A DNA stretch of 64,000 nt, from NCBI GenBank assembly GCA_023150915.1, contig JAKLKA010000033.1:29043-93042 (forward strand), in the 5' to 3' direction. Below are positions 1-8,276 of the stretch, piece by piece (position 1 is the first letter of the stretch; the number at the start of each line of letters is the position of its first letter). This DNA comes from Polyangiaceae bacterium (GTDB taxonomy: Bacteria; Myxococcota_A; Polyangia; Polyangiales; Polyangiaceae). The position numbers and the translations under genes were made by a program. The notes below the pieces were generated by a model. That model was not told where the DNA came from. It made no database searches and saw only the letters and a program-made list of their open reading frames with translations.

Positions 1-1485
1 GGTTCCCGCGGACCCGGGCGTCGCCTTCTGGATCGGCACCTGCATGGCCGGCAGCTGGTAGGTGAAGTTGGCGTCGTTGGGGCAGACCGGCACGCACTTG
101 TCGCAGGTCAGGCAGTCGAACAGCACCAGGTGCGAGCCGACCTTCTTCGGCGGCTTGTCGGTCGCGGCGCGGGTGTAGCGCGGATCGCTCAGGAGCGACT
201 CGACGTAGGTGGCCGTGTTCGCCAGCTTCGCCTGGGACAGATCCGCCTGCCCCGCCGTCCGCAGCACGAACGCTTCGATGCTCGCCGCACCCACCGCGTC
301 CATGCGCCGCCCCAGCTCGCGAAAGTACGCTTCCATCCGGGCGTAGCCGCCGGTGCGGAGCAAGTCGGTGCAGACCGTGACCGGAACCAGGCCCAGCGCC
401 ACCGCGTCGGGGAAGTTCTTGGCGTCGATCCCCGCCGAGAACGAGATGGGAAAGCGATCGCCGAAGGTGTCGCGGAAGCGCCGCACCAGGCTCATGGCCA
501 GGACGTGGAGCGGCTGCCCGGACAGGTACATCACCTTCTCCGAGGGCGGGAAGAAGCTGCGCTGGTTCTGGACGATCAGCGTGTTGCTGAACTTCACTCC
601 GAAGCCGCGCCCCAGCGCCTTGGCCTTGTCGCCCAGGCGCCCGACGAAGCCCACGGCCTGCTCCCAGCTCGCGTCCTTGTCGAAGGCCTCGTCCGGCACG
701 CGGTCCGCGTAACCGAGCACGTCGTTCAAGAGGCGCCGCACCTCGCCCTTGCCGAGCAGCGTCGGGTTCAGCTTCACGATGGTGTGCAGCCCCTGGCTCT
801 CCAGCAGAAACTCCGAGATGCGCTCGATCTCGTCCGGGGGGCAGCCGTGGAAGGTCGAGAGGGTGAGCGTGTCCGAGATGCGCGTGCGGAAGTCGAGCTC
901 GCGATACCGGGCGAACGCCGGCGGGATCTGACGGCGCAGGCGTTCGACCACCGCCGAGGCATCCAGCATGCCGTGCAAGAAGGCCTGCACGCGCTCGCTC
1001 TGGATGCCCGCCAGGTCGTAGCCCACGCTCATGTCGAACACCACGCGCTCGAATCCCGGCAAGAGCTCGAGCCTGCCGCTGGCGATCAGGATCTCGATGA
1101 GCATCGAGGCCTTGACGTATTCCTCGAGCGACTGCTCGAGTGTCAGCTCTTGCGACCACTCGACGTTGTAACCGATGGTCTGGGCGTCGATGCACGGCCG
1201 CGGGATCTCGAGGCGGTCCATGATCTGCACCGTCTTCAGCTCGAAGATGCGCCCGCCGCCCAGGAACGACAGCACGATGTTCTGCGCCAGCTGCGAGTGG
1301 GGGCCGGCGGCGGGGCCCAGCGGGGTCGAAGCGGCATGGCCGTGGAAGTCGACGGACAGATCCTTGCCGGGCAGGCCCCGCACGATCTTCTTCGCCGGCA
1401 GGTGGAAGAGGGCCTGCTCCCGCTCGAGCTCGGCGAAGGCGCGGGTGATGAGCCGCGCGAACGGATACGGGACCAGCTCGGCCAT
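1..1485 (-). CDS. YgfK-like iron-sulfur oxidoreductase, N-terminal part (partial)
   Basis: This frame is open from an ATG to the window edge (495 codons) and is absent from the ORF track only because it has no stop here. The product resembles E. coli YgfK (putative selenate-reductase-associated Fe-S oxidoreductase): it starts MAELVPYPFARL and carries GPAAGPHSQLAQNIVLSFLG and GGRIFELKTVQIMDRLEIPR, typical of the family's N-terminal TIM-barrel-like region. Near residues 465-480 it has the ferredoxin-type cluster CLTCDKCVPVCP. The family is about 1,000 residues, so roughly half, including the expected NAD(P)H/flavin domain, lies outside. The start is 20 nt after the meaB stop, so it is probably the last gene of the aroQ-accBC-meaB unit. 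The substrate is unknown; dihydropyrimidine dehydrogenase-like enzymes are the alternative. An ATG at 1496 is out of frame and was not used. Confidence 0.75.
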   Translation of the reverse strand, partial: MAELVPYPFARLITRAFAELEREQALFHLPAKKIVRGLPGKDLSVDFHGHAASTPLGPAAGPHSQLAQNIVLSFLGGGRIFELKTVQIMDRLEIPRPCIDAQTIGYNVEWSQELTLEQSLEEYVKASMLIEILIASGRLELLPGFERVVFDMSVGYDLAGIQSERVQAFLHGMLDASAVVERLRRQIPPAFARYRELDFRTRISDTLTLSTFHGCPPDEIERISEFLLESQGLHTIVKLNPTLLGKGEVRRLLNDVLGYADRVPDEAFDKDASWEQAVGFVGRLGDKAKALGRGFGVKFSNTLIVQNQRSFFPPSEKVMYLSGQPLHVLAMSLVRRFRDTFGDRFPISFSAGIDAKNFPDAVALGLVPVTVCTDLLRTGGYARMEAYFRELGRRMDAVGAASIEAFVLRTAGQADLSQAKLANTATYVESLLSDPRYTRAATDKPPKKVGSHLVLFDCLTCDKCVPVCPNDANFTYQLPAMQVPIQKATPGSAGT

Positions 1486-1505
1486 GTGGCGGCCATGATA
1501 TCCGC

Positions 1506-2525
1506 TCAGGCGCGCGCGCGGAACTTGGCGATCAGCTCTTCCGAGGCGGTGTACGGGTCGGTCTCGAGCCGCGCCACGGCCTGGGCGGCCGCCTCGATCT
1601 CGGCGCCGAGCTCGGCCGCGGCTTCCTCTGCCAGCGCGTCGCGCAAGAAGGTGAGCATCTGCAAATGCAGGCGCTCGGTGCGGCGCGCCCGCCCGGCCTC
1701 GCTCTTTTGCCAGGCAGAGTGCTCGCGCAGCCTTCCTTCCAGCTCCTCGATTCCCTGTCCGCGCGTCGCGCTGGTCTTCACGACCGCCGGCGTCCAGCCC
1801 GAGCCGCGGGCCCCGGCTTCGGCATGAGCGCCCACGGTGACCGCGCTGTGACCGCGCCCCTTCGCCGCCGCCACCGAATAGATGTCGCCGCTCAGCGCCA
1901 GCATCACCTCGAGATCGCGCACCGTGGCGTCGGCGCCGTCGCGGTCGGCTTTGTTGACGGCGAACACGTCCGCGCACTCCAAGATCCCCGCCTTGATGGC
2001 CTGCACGTCGTCGCCCAACCCAGGCGCCATGACCACCAGCGTGGTGTGCGCCATGCGGGTGACCTCGAGCTCGTCTTGCCCCACGCCCACCGTCTCGACA
2101 ATCACCACCTGGGCGCCCCAGGCGTCCAGGATGCGACTGATGTCGCTGGTCGAGCGTGAGAGGCCGCCCAGGGCACCGCGCGTCGCCACCGAGCGAATGA
2201 AGACGTCGGGATCTTCGAAGTGGCGTTGCATGCGGATGCGGTCGCCCAGGATGGCGCCGCCCGTGAACGGGCTGGTCGGGTCCACCGCCACCACGCCCAC
2301 GCGGCCGCCCGCGGCGCGGAATCGCCCGATCAGCTGATCGGTGAGCGTGCTCTTGCCTGCGCCCGGGGTCCCGGTCACGCCAATCACCCAGGCCCCGCGG
2401 CTGTGCGGATACAGCTCCTTCATCAGCTCGCGATGACCGGGCAGGCGATCATCGACGGCGCGGCACGCGCGCGCGGCGGCCCGGGTTTCCCCGGAGAGGA
2501 CCCGCGCGGCGAGCTCGCTCGACAT
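1506..2525 (-). CDS. meaB: MeaB/ArgK-type G-protein chaperone (copy 1)
   Basis: The 339-residue protein is a P-loop GTPase of the MeaB family, which loads and protects the B12 cofactor of acyl-CoA mutases. Visible motifs are the Walker A GVTGTPGAGKS (residues 49-59), VDPTSPFTGGAILGDRIRM (switch region), VETVGVGQDE (Walker B/G3) and NKAD (G4 base specificity). Length is normal for the family. It starts 9 nt after the accC stop, so it is co-transcribed with the biotin carboxylase rather than with a mutase. A second MeaB (14023-15006) sits directly behind the methylmalonyl-CoA mutase of this window, so this copy may serve a different mutase or act as a spare. The family assignment is clear; the partner is inference. 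Confidence 0.9.
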   Translation of the reverse strand: MSSELAARVLSGETRAAARACRAVDDRLPGHRELMKELYPHSRGAWVIGVTGTPGAGKSTLTDQLIGRFRAAGGRVGVVAVDPTSPFTGGAILGDRIRMQRHFEDPDVFIRSVATRGALGGLSRSTSDISRILDAWGAQVVIVETVGVGQDELEVTRMAHTTLVVMAPGLGDDVQAIKAGILECADVFAVNKADRDGADATVRDLEVMLALSGDIYSVAAAKGRGHSAVTVGAHAEAGARGSGWTPAVVKTSATRGQGIEELEGRLREHSAWQKSEAGRARRTERLHLQMLTFLRDALAEEAAAELGAEIEAAAQAVARLETDPYTASEELIAKFRARA

Positions 2526-2534
2526 CCTGGCCCC

Positions 2535-3893
2535 TCACGCTCGCTCGCGCTTGCGCTGTTCCATGATGCGCTCGACGGTGCGGGTGGTCATGCGGCCCTC
2601 GCGTACCTCGGGATCGGCCAGAAGGCGCTTGTGAAAGTCGATGTTGGTCCGGATCCCACCGATGATGAACTCGTCGAGCGCGCGGTCCATGCGCACGATG
2701 GCCTGCTCCCGGGTCGGGGCGTGCACGATCACCTTGGCCAAGAGCGAGTCGTAGTGCTGCGGCACGGTCCACCCGCCGTAGATGCCCGAGTCGACCCGCA
2801 CGCCGCCACCGCCCGGCGGGTGGTACTCGGTGATGAGCCCCGGCCAAGGCGCGAAGGTCTCCGGGTCCTCGGCCATGATTCGGCACTCGAGCGCGTGCCC
2901 GCGGAACTTCCACGGGCGGGTGTCGGGGAGCTCCAGCTTCTCGCCGGCGGCCACGCGCAGCTGCTCGACCACCAGATCGACGCCGGTCACCAGCTCGGTC
3001 ACCGGGTGCTCGACCTGCACGCGGGTGTTCATCTCCATGAAGTAGAGGCTCTTGTCCTCGTCCATCAAGAACTCGAGCGTGCCCAGGCTGGTGTAGCCGG
3101 TCTCGCGAATGGCCTTGCGGATGCGCTCGCCCATCTCCGAGCGCAGCTTCTCGCTCATGGCCCGGCTGGGGGACTCTTCCACCAGCTTCTGGTTTCGGCG
3201 CTGCAGCGAGCACTCGCGCTCGCCCATCGTCCAGACCTGGCCGTGGTCGTCGGCCAGGGCCTGAAACTCGATGTGACGCGGCCGCTCGACGAAGCGCTCC
3301 AGGTAGAGCTCGGGGTTCTTGAAGCTGGCCATGGCCTCGGCCGTGCAGCTCTCGAACGCGCGCCGGACCTCGGAAAGCTTGCGCACGATGCGCATTCCGC
3401 GCCCGCCGCCGCCGCCCCGGGCCTTCATCATCACCGGCAGCCCCACCCGCTTGGCCTCGCTCTCGGCGTGGCTGGCGCTGGTCAGCGCTTCGCTACCCGG
3501 CAAGAGCGGCAGCCCGAACTTGCGGGCGGCTTCGCGCCCGGTGAGCTTGTCACCCCACTGCTTCATCGCCTCGGGCCTGGGTCCGATGAAGGTCAGGCCG
3601 CAGCGCGCCACGATCTGCGCGAACTCGGAGTTCTCGGAGAGGAAGCCATAGCCGGGGTGGATGGCGTCGGCGCCGGTGATCTCGGCGGCGCTGATGATGG
3701 CAGGAACGTTGAGATAGCTCTGGGCGGCCGGCGCCGGACCGATGCACACCGCTTCGTCGGCGAAGCGCACGTGGAGCGCCTTCGAGTCGACCTCGGAGTG
3801 CACCGCCACGGTCCTGACGTCGAGCTCGCGGCACGCGCGAATCACGCGCATCGCGATCTCGCCGCGGTTGGCGATGAGGACCTTGCGGAACAT
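2535..3893 (-). CDS. accC: Biotin carboxylase subunit of acetyl-/acyl-CoA carboxylase
   Basis: The 452-residue protein is an ATP-grasp biotin carboxylase, which uses ATP and bicarbonate to carboxylate biotin on BCCP. It starts with MFRKVLIANRGEIAMRVIRA, has the HPGYGFLSEN motif near residue 80, the glycine-rich ATP loop KARGGGGGRGM near 155-165, and the catalytic/Mg2+ segment MEMNTRVQVEHPVTE near 290. The length matches stand-alone AccC (about 450), so it is not a fused pyruvate or propionyl-CoA carboxylase chain. It starts 3 nt after the accB stop, the usual accB-accC arrangement. The carboxyltransferase is not in the window, so substrate preference (acetyl- or propionyl-CoA) cannot be decided; the adjacent meaB leaves a propionate role possible. 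Confidence 0.93.
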   Translation of the reverse strand: MFRKVLIANRGEIAMRVIRACRELDVRTVAVHSEVDSKALHVRFADEAVCIGPAPAAQSYLNVPAIISAAEITGADAIHPGYGFLSENSEFAQIVARCGLTFIGPRPEAMKQWGDKLTGREAARKFGLPLLPGSEALTSASHAESEAKRVGLPVMMKARGGGGGRGMRIVRKLSEVRRAFESCTAEAMASFKNPELYLERFVERPRHIEFQALADDHGQVWTMGERECSLQRRNQKLVEESPSRAMSEKLRSEMGERIRKAIRETGYTSLGTLEFLMDEDKSLYFMEMNTRVQVEHPVTELVTGVDLVVEQLRVAAGEKLELPDTRPWKFRGHALECRIMAEDPETFAPWPGLITEYHPPGGGGVRVDSGIYGGWTVPQHYDSLLAKVIVHAPTREQAIVRMDRALDEFIIGGIRTNIDFHKRLLADPEVREGRMTTRTVERIMEQRKRERA

Positions 3894-3896
3894 GGC

Positions 3897-4346
3897 TCAG
3901 CTCTTCTTCAGCTTGAAGAGCTTCTGTCCGAACTCCACGCTCTGACCGTTCTCGACCAGAACCTCGAGGATGGTCCCGGGGAACTCGGCCTCGATTTCGT
4001 TCATCAGCTTCATCGCCTCGACGATGCACAGCGTCTGGCCCTTCTTGACCGCGCCGCCGGCCTCGACGAACGGGTCGGCGTCGGGCGCGGGCGCGCGGTA
4101 GAACGTGCCGACGAACGGCGAGGTGATGAACACCACGCTCGGGTCGCCCTTTTCCTCTTTCGCCGCGGCGTGCGCCGGGGCGGCGGCCACGGTGACTTGT
4201 GGCGCATGCACCGCGCTGACGATCGGGGCGCCGCGCGCCATCGAGACGCGCACGCGCACCTTCTCGTCTTCGTACTCGAACTCGGAAGCGCCGCCGTCTT
4301 CGAGCGTCTTGAGCAGGTTCTTGATCTGCTTCAGCGGGAGGTCCAT
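3897..4346 (-). CDS. accB: Biotin carboxyl carrier protein
   Basis: The 149-residue BCCP carries biotin between the carboxylase and carboxyltransferase sites. The C-terminal biotinyl domain has the canonical attachment motif [16 protein letters not shown], with the biotinylated Lys at about residue 113. The N-terminal part begins [17 protein letters not shown], typical of AccB, followed by an Ala-rich linker (residues 50-65). The gene is immediately upstream of accC with only 3 nt between them. aroQ lies 115 nt upstream on the same strand, reproducing the aroQ-accB-accC order known from other proteobacteria. Confidence 0.95.
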   Translation of the reverse strand: MDLPLKQIKNLLKTLEDGGASEFEYEDEKVRVRVSMARGAPIVSAVHAPQVTVAAAPAHAAAKEEKGDPSVVFITSPFVGTFYRAPAPDADPFVEAGGAVKKGQTLCIVEAMKLMNEIEAEFPGTILEVLVENGQSVEFGQKLFKLKKS

Positions 4347-4461
4347 CGCGCGCGACGCTACTCCGAGAGCAAGAACCGCGTAAAGCGCGTCATTTGCTGG
4401 TCACTCCGCGAAGCGCCTTTCGCGCCGCCCCTTCGGGCGTGACGCCGTGCGGCGCCCCGAC

Positions 4462-5004
4462 TCAGCGCGGCGCGCGCAGCCGATCGACCAGGCCGCGGAG
4501 CGCCAGCAGGTAAGAGTCCGCTCCGAAGCCGCACACCCGGCCGACACAGGCGGGGGCCACGCACGACTTGTGCCGGAACGGCTCCCGCGCTTCGGGGTTC
4601 GTCAGGTGGACTTCGACGGCCGGTTGCGCTGCGCCGGCCAGCGAGTCGTAGAGCGCGTAGGACGTGTGCGTGAGGGCGCCCGGGTTGATCACGATCCCCG
4701 AAACGCCGTCGTCGTCGGCCGAGTTGATCCAGTCGATCAGCTGGCCTTCGTGGTTGCTCTGGCGGCAGATCAGCTGAACGCCCAGCTCGCGCGCCGCCGC
4801 CGACAGCCGCTCGTGGATCTGCGCCAGCGTGGTGGTGCCATAGACCTCGGGCTGGCGACGGCCCAACCGATCGAGGTTGGGCCCGCTCAGCACCAAGATG
4901 CGCTCGACCCGAGCGCCCAGCTTGCGGCGGCGAGGTGGCACGCGCGGCGCGGGCGAACGCCGCCCCTTGACCGCTGGTGCTCCTCGACGCGAGCGCGTCG
5001 TCAT
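4462..5004 (-). CDS. aroQ: Type II 3-dehydroquinate dehydratase
   Basis: The enzyme converts 3-dehydroquinate to 3-dehydroshikimate in the shikimate pathway. The recognisable domain starts about 36 residues in: ILVLSGPNLDRLGRRQPEVYG contains the conserved GPNLN-like loop (here GPNLD) and the catalytic Tyr of the flexible lid. SNHEGQLIDWI, GIVINPGALTHTSYAL and EVHLTNPEARE follow, all signature segments of the dodecameric family. The ORF-track entry runs to 5547, but the ATG at 5004 gives a 180-residue protein and sits 5 nt after the stop of the roadblock gene. The Lys/Arg/Pro-rich N-terminal extension (SRRGAPAVKGRRSPAPR) is longer than usual, so an internal start is possible. The cluster begins with the roadblock gene and continues into accB. 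Confidence 0.9.
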   Translation of the reverse strand: MTTRSRRGAPAVKGRRSPAPRVPPRRRKLGARVERILVLSGPNLDRLGRRQPEVYGTTTLAQIHERLSAAARELGVQLICRQSNHEGQLIDWINSADDDGVSGIVINPGALTHTSYALYDSLAGAAQPAVEVHLTNPEAREPFRHKSCVAPACVGRVCGFGADSYLLALRGLVDRLRAPR

Positions 5005-5009
5005 GCCGC

Positions 5010-5369
5010 TCAGCCCAGCTCTTCGACCAACTTGGGCGCCGCCACTCGCAGCAAGAAGCGGCCCTTGCCGAGGTTTCCGTCGGGCGACATGGTGATCGCG
5101 ACGAAATAGTTCTCGTTGAGCACGCGGATCAGCGTGACCATCTTCGCGCTCTTGAAGGCCACCTCGCGTGTGTCGCCCGCGTCGAGCATCTCGGAGGCGC
5201 GCTGGATGGCCTTGACCACCACGCTCACCTCGGCCCCCACGGTCTCGATGTCGAACGGCGAGTCGCCCTTGGCATAGCTCTCGAGCGGAATGCCTTCGAA
5301 GTCCATCAGAAGGCCGGCCATGCCGCCCTCCACCCCGTCGACCATGCCCTGCAAGGCCTGCTTGAACAT
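5010..5369 (-). CDS. Roadblock/LC7 domain protein
   Basis: This 119-residue protein has the size and alpha/beta pattern of a single Roadblock/LC7 domain: an N-terminal helix (MFKQALQGMVDGVEGG), a first strand pair (GLLMDFEGIPLESYA), a long central helix (SVVVKAIQRASEMLD), then strands around MVTLIRVLNENYFVAITMSPDGNLGKGRFLLRVAAPKLVEEL. Such proteins act as dimeric platforms or regulators of small Ras-like GTPases; MglB of myxobacteria is the best-known example. No small GTPase gene is adjacent, so no partner can be named. The ORF track extends to 5735, but the family pattern begins at the ATG at 5369, and the upstream extension shows no family similarity. It is the first gene of the minus-strand aroQ-acc cluster. 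Confidence 0.75.
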   Translation of the reverse strand: MFKQALQGMVDGVEGGMAGLLMDFEGIPLESYAKGDSPFDIETVGAEVSVVVKAIQRASEMLDAGDTREVAFKSAKMVTLIRVLNENYFVAITMSPDGNLGKGRFLLRVAAPKLVEELG

Positions 5370-5728
5370 GGGGCAAATCGTACTTTCTTTGGCCCCCGCG
5401 AGTGAATGTTTCTGCGGGGGCGGGGGGCCGACCCAAGGCCCAGGCCCGGCCCCGGCGGCGGGCCGAACAGCCGGCGGCCACCGGGCCGCGAGGCACAAAT
5501 CCCGGGATCTTTGAGGTCGGGTCCCCGTGCCGCCATGGGGCTTGCACCCTGACGCCGGCTGGGGGATGTCCACCAAGGAGATCTGCCCGCTGACCGTCCT
5601 TGACCCCCCCGATGGCGAGCGGCTACCTTCCCGTCCCTCTCGAGGCGTGTGGCTTCGAGTGTTGAACTTGCTCGCTCGATAGGTAGTCGAAGCCCATGCG
5701 TGCGCGAGCGGGGGATCCGCCCCGCACA
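5370..5728. other. Divergent intergenic region, no gene seen
   Basis: This stretch of about 360 bases separates the minus-strand roadblock gene from the plus-strand aconitase-like gene and should carry both promoters. I see no convincing coding frame; the ORFs listed across it are extensions or shadows. No riboswitch fold or clear operator was recognised. If the aconitase-like protein began at the ATG at 5696, the last 33 bases would be coding. Confidence 0.5.
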
Positions 5729-7414
5729 ATGACACAGAAGGTCCTCGCCGGACGGGCCGACGATCCAGAGCTCAAGGGCGAACTGGTACGCGTGAAGGTC
5801 GACCAGGTCATCCTGGCGCGCGAACCGCAACGCGTCCTTGGCGAGGCTCTGAACGCCGGCATGAAGAAGTGCGCGGTCGAGGTCGCGGTGGCGTACGACA
5901 CGCGCTGCGTGACCACCGACGGCGCCGAGACCGCCGGCGATCGCGTGATGCGCGCCGCGCTGGGCACCGGCCTCTTGCTGTCGCGCCCGGGCATCGGGTT
6001 CCCGGCGCCGGTGCACCTGGAACGCTTCGGCAGCCCCGCACGCCTTGCCCTGACCGACGAGCCGCGGCTCGCAGCCGTGGGCGGCGCGGGCATGCTCACC
6101 TTGGTGGCAGCTCCGTCGCAGCTCGCCGAGGCGCTGGCCACCGGCGCGATCTGGCTGCGGCCCCCGCGCAGCGTGCAGGTCCTCTTGTCGGGAAGGATTC
6201 GCCCGTTCGTGTGCGTGCGTGACGTCGCGCTCGAGCTGGTGCGCCGCGGCCTCGGCGACACCATCCAGCGGGTCGATCGCGAGCACCAGGCGCCGGTGGT
6301 CGTCGAGTTCGCCGGGCCAAGCGCGCGCCTTTTGTCGGTCCCCGACCGCGCGGTGCTCGCCGCGCTGGGTCCGCACCTGGGTGCGACGGCGGCGGTGTTC
6401 GTCAGCGACGAGAAGACGGAGGTCTACCTGCGCGACCAGCGGCGGTCGAAGGCCCATCGCAGCCTGGTGCCCGATCCCGGTGCCCCCTGCGACGACGTGA
6501 TCAGCGTCGACCTTTCGGCCGTGGATCCGCTGGCCGGCGCGTCGCTGCGCGACCTCTTGGCTGCCGCCGCCCTGCTCAAGAGCAAGCGCGTGCCGCCTCG
6601 TCTGGACCTTCTGATCGCGCCCCCATCGCGACAAGCGCTCGAGGTCCTGGCGCACTCGGGCGCGCTGGTCGACCTGATCGCCACCGGCGCGCGCTTGATC
6701 GAGCCCGACCAGCGCCTGGTGACGGGTGAGCTCTACCCGCCGCCGGCGGGGGGCGTGTCACTGCGAACCTGCGATCCCGAACCCAGCGCACCGCTGGACC
6801 GGCGCTTCGTGGTCGCCTCTGCCGAGACCATTGCGTACGCAGTGGCATCGGGCACGGTGGGCGATCCGCGCTCGTTCAAGCGCCCGGTGCGAGTCACGGT
6901 GCCGCGCACGCTGCCGACCGACGACGTGCTCATCGTCCGGAAGGCCAAGGCGAAGGGCAAGGCCGACGGCGATGGTGGCAAGGCTGGCGCATCCACGGTG
7001 CCGCCGCCCGTCGGTTGGAGTGGCCCGATCACGCTGGCGGTGATCAAAGAGCGCGCCCTGCCCACGGGCCCGAGCGCCATGCTGCTGTCGAGCCTGGACG
7101 CCGTCCGCTGGGCAGCGCGCCACGCCTCCGAGCTCGGTGCGCTTCGCGCCGTCGTCGCCGAGCACATTCCCGCGGGCATCGTGCCGCTGTTCGCCGCGCT
7201 GGGCATCGCCGCCCTGACCACCGACCAGGCCACCCTGAAGAAGCTGGCTCAAGAGCCCAGCCTGCAGCTCCCGGGCCCGGGCGGCACCGAGGTCACCGCC
7301 ACCGCGGGCGCGACCAAGGCCGAGCTGCGCTGGGCTGCTCTCGGCGCCGAGCGCGGCTGGACCGAGGCGGGCACGGCCCGGGGCTCGGCGACCGTCGCCA
7401 AACCCGGTCGTTGA
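5729..7414 (+). CDS. Aconitase-fold protein lacking Fe-S ligands (degenerate)
   Basis: The overall pattern follows the aconitase/isopropylmalate isomerase superfamily, large and small domains in one chain: MTQKVLAGRA at the start, VKVDQVIL, the ATGAIWLRPPRSVQVLLSGRI block, DVALELVRRGLGD, VEFAGPSARLLSVPDRAVLAALGPHLGATAAVF and ASGTVGDPRSF, then a C-terminal swivelling-like domain ending in AEHIPAGIVPLFAALGIAAL. Yet the cysteines that hold the 4Fe-4S cluster are absent: the usual CxxC region reads IEPDQRLVTGELYPPPAGG. The DSH motif reads DEP and the DH motifs are lost. It is therefore unlikely to be an active hydro-lyase and may be structural or regulatory. The ORF track starts at 5696; I prefer the in-frame ATG at 5729 because family members begin with a similar MxxKxLA stretch. 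Confidence 0.65.
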   Translation: MTQKVLAGRADDPELKGELVRVKVDQVILAREPQRVLGEALNAGMKKCAVEVAVAYDTRCVTTDGAETAGDRVMRAALGTGLLLSRPGIGFPAPVHLERFGSPARLALTDEPRLAAVGGAGMLTLVAAPSQLAEALATGAIWLRPPRSVQVLLSGRIRPFVCVRDVALELVRRGLGDTIQRVDREHQAPVVVEFAGPSARLLSVPDRAVLAALGPHLGATAAVFVSDEKTEVYLRDQRRSKAHRSLVPDPGAPCDDVISVDLSAVDPLAGASLRDLLAAAALLKSKRVPPRLDLLIAPPSRQALEVLAHSGALVDLIATGARLIEPDQRLVTGELYPPPAGGVSLRTCDPEPSAPLDRRFVVASAETIAYAVASGTVGDPRSFKRPVRVTVPRTLPTDDVLIVRKAKAKGKADGDGGKAGASTVPPPVGWSGPITLAVIKERALPTGPSAMLLSSLDAVRWAARHASELGALRAVVAEHIPAGIVPLFAALGIAALTTDQATLKKLAQEPSLQLPGPGGTEVTATAGATKAELRWAALGAERGWTEAGTARGSATVAKPGR

Positions 7415-7455
7415 TCGGCGCCCGCCAGCCGTCGACGCGGGCCACGCGCATGCTC

Positions 7456-7461
7456 TATGCT
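7456..7461 (+). promoter_or_regulatory. -10-like box, possible leaderless start
   Basis: TATGCT lies 8 nt before the ATG of the exported protein gene at 7470. This spacing would place transcription initiation at or next to the start codon. No good -35 was found. It is one of several similar arrangements in this window. Confidence 0.35.
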
Positions 7462-7469
7462 CGCCGGCC

Positions 7470-8276
7470 ATGCGATACCTGCAGGTGCTGGGGGTGGTGT
7501 GCGGGCTGACCGTCACGGGTCTTTGCCTGGCACAAGAAGCAACGCCGGCGGCTCCGGAACCGACCGGCACCGACGCGCCGAAGGGCGCCGAACCGAAGGC
7601 CGAGCCGAAGGCCGAGAAGCCGGCCGCCGCCGCTGCGAAGGAAGCGGCCGAGGCGGGCACGAGCGAACCGAAGGCGACCAGCGCGGCGCTGGACGAAGCC
7701 GAAGCCAAGGCCAAGAGCGACAGCGCCTACGGACACGGGCGACAGTTCGGCATCCGCGCCGGCCTGGTGGGCGGCTATCGCATGGTGTTCCGCTACGACC
7801 AGTCACCCTTCTGCAACGACTTCGATCAGGACAAGACGGTGAAGGACCAGCAGAAGTTCTGCGGCCACCCGTCGCCGCTGGCCGCCGAGGTCGCGGTCAG
7901 CTTCGCCCCCATCGACTCGATCGAGCCCTTTGCCTTCGGTCGGTTCGGCCTGCAGCCCGAGAAGAAGACCGACACCAAACCTGTGCTGATCTTCGGCGCG
8001 GGCCTCCGCGTCTACACGATGGCGGACTCGGCGTTCAAGATCTTCATCGAACCGGCGCTGGGCGTCGAGCTCGAGGGCGGGCGCGGCAGCGCCGATTGGA
8101 AGCTCAACGACCCGGAGTACAAGAAGGACGTGCTCTTCCACCTGGCGGCTGGCCCGCAGTACGACTTCGCCAAGATGGTCGGGCTGTACCTGGACGCCGG
8201 CATCACCACCGGCATCTTGCGAAGCATCCACTCGAACCTCGAGCTGCAGCTCGGCCTCCAGTTCCGAGCCCCGTGA
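7470..8276 (+). CDS. Exported protein, probable outer-membrane beta-barrel
   Basis: The 268-residue product starts with a signal peptide ([23 protein letters not shown], predicted cleavage after CLA). A low-complexity Ala/Pro/Glu/Lys linker (residues 24-80) with three near-repeats of the type KAEPKAE follows. The C-terminal 180 residues alternate hydrophobic and polar residues and contain [38 protein letters not shown] and [13 protein letters not shown], ending [12 protein letters not shown]. This fits an outer-membrane beta-barrel ending in an amphipathic strand. I do not recognise a named family. The stop codon overlaps the start of the VOC gene (TGATG), so the two are translationally coupled, but no functional link is evident. 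Confidence 0.7.
   Translation: MRYLQVLGVVCGLTVTGLCLAQEATPAAPEPTGTDAPKGAEPKAEPKAEKPAAAAAKEAAEAGTSEPKATSAALDEAEAKAKSDSAYGHGRQFGIRAGLVGGYRMVFRYDQSPFCNDFDQDKTVKDQQKFCGHPSPLAAEVAVSFAPIDSIEPFAFGRFGLQPEKKTDTKPVLIFGAGLRVYTMADSAFKIFIEPALGVELEGGRGSADWKLNDPEYKKDVLFHLAAGPQYDFAKMVGLYLDAGITTGILRSIHSNLELQLGLQFRAP

Noticed and set aside
130-1827. 565-residue plus-strand ORF
   Set aside because: It is antisense to the ygfK-like and meaB genes; composition is Arg/His/Leu-rich shadow sequence without domains.
2220-4442. 740-residue plus-strand ORF
   Set aside because: It is a complete shadow of accC, accB and meaB on the opposite strand; the minus-strand proteins have clear motifs.
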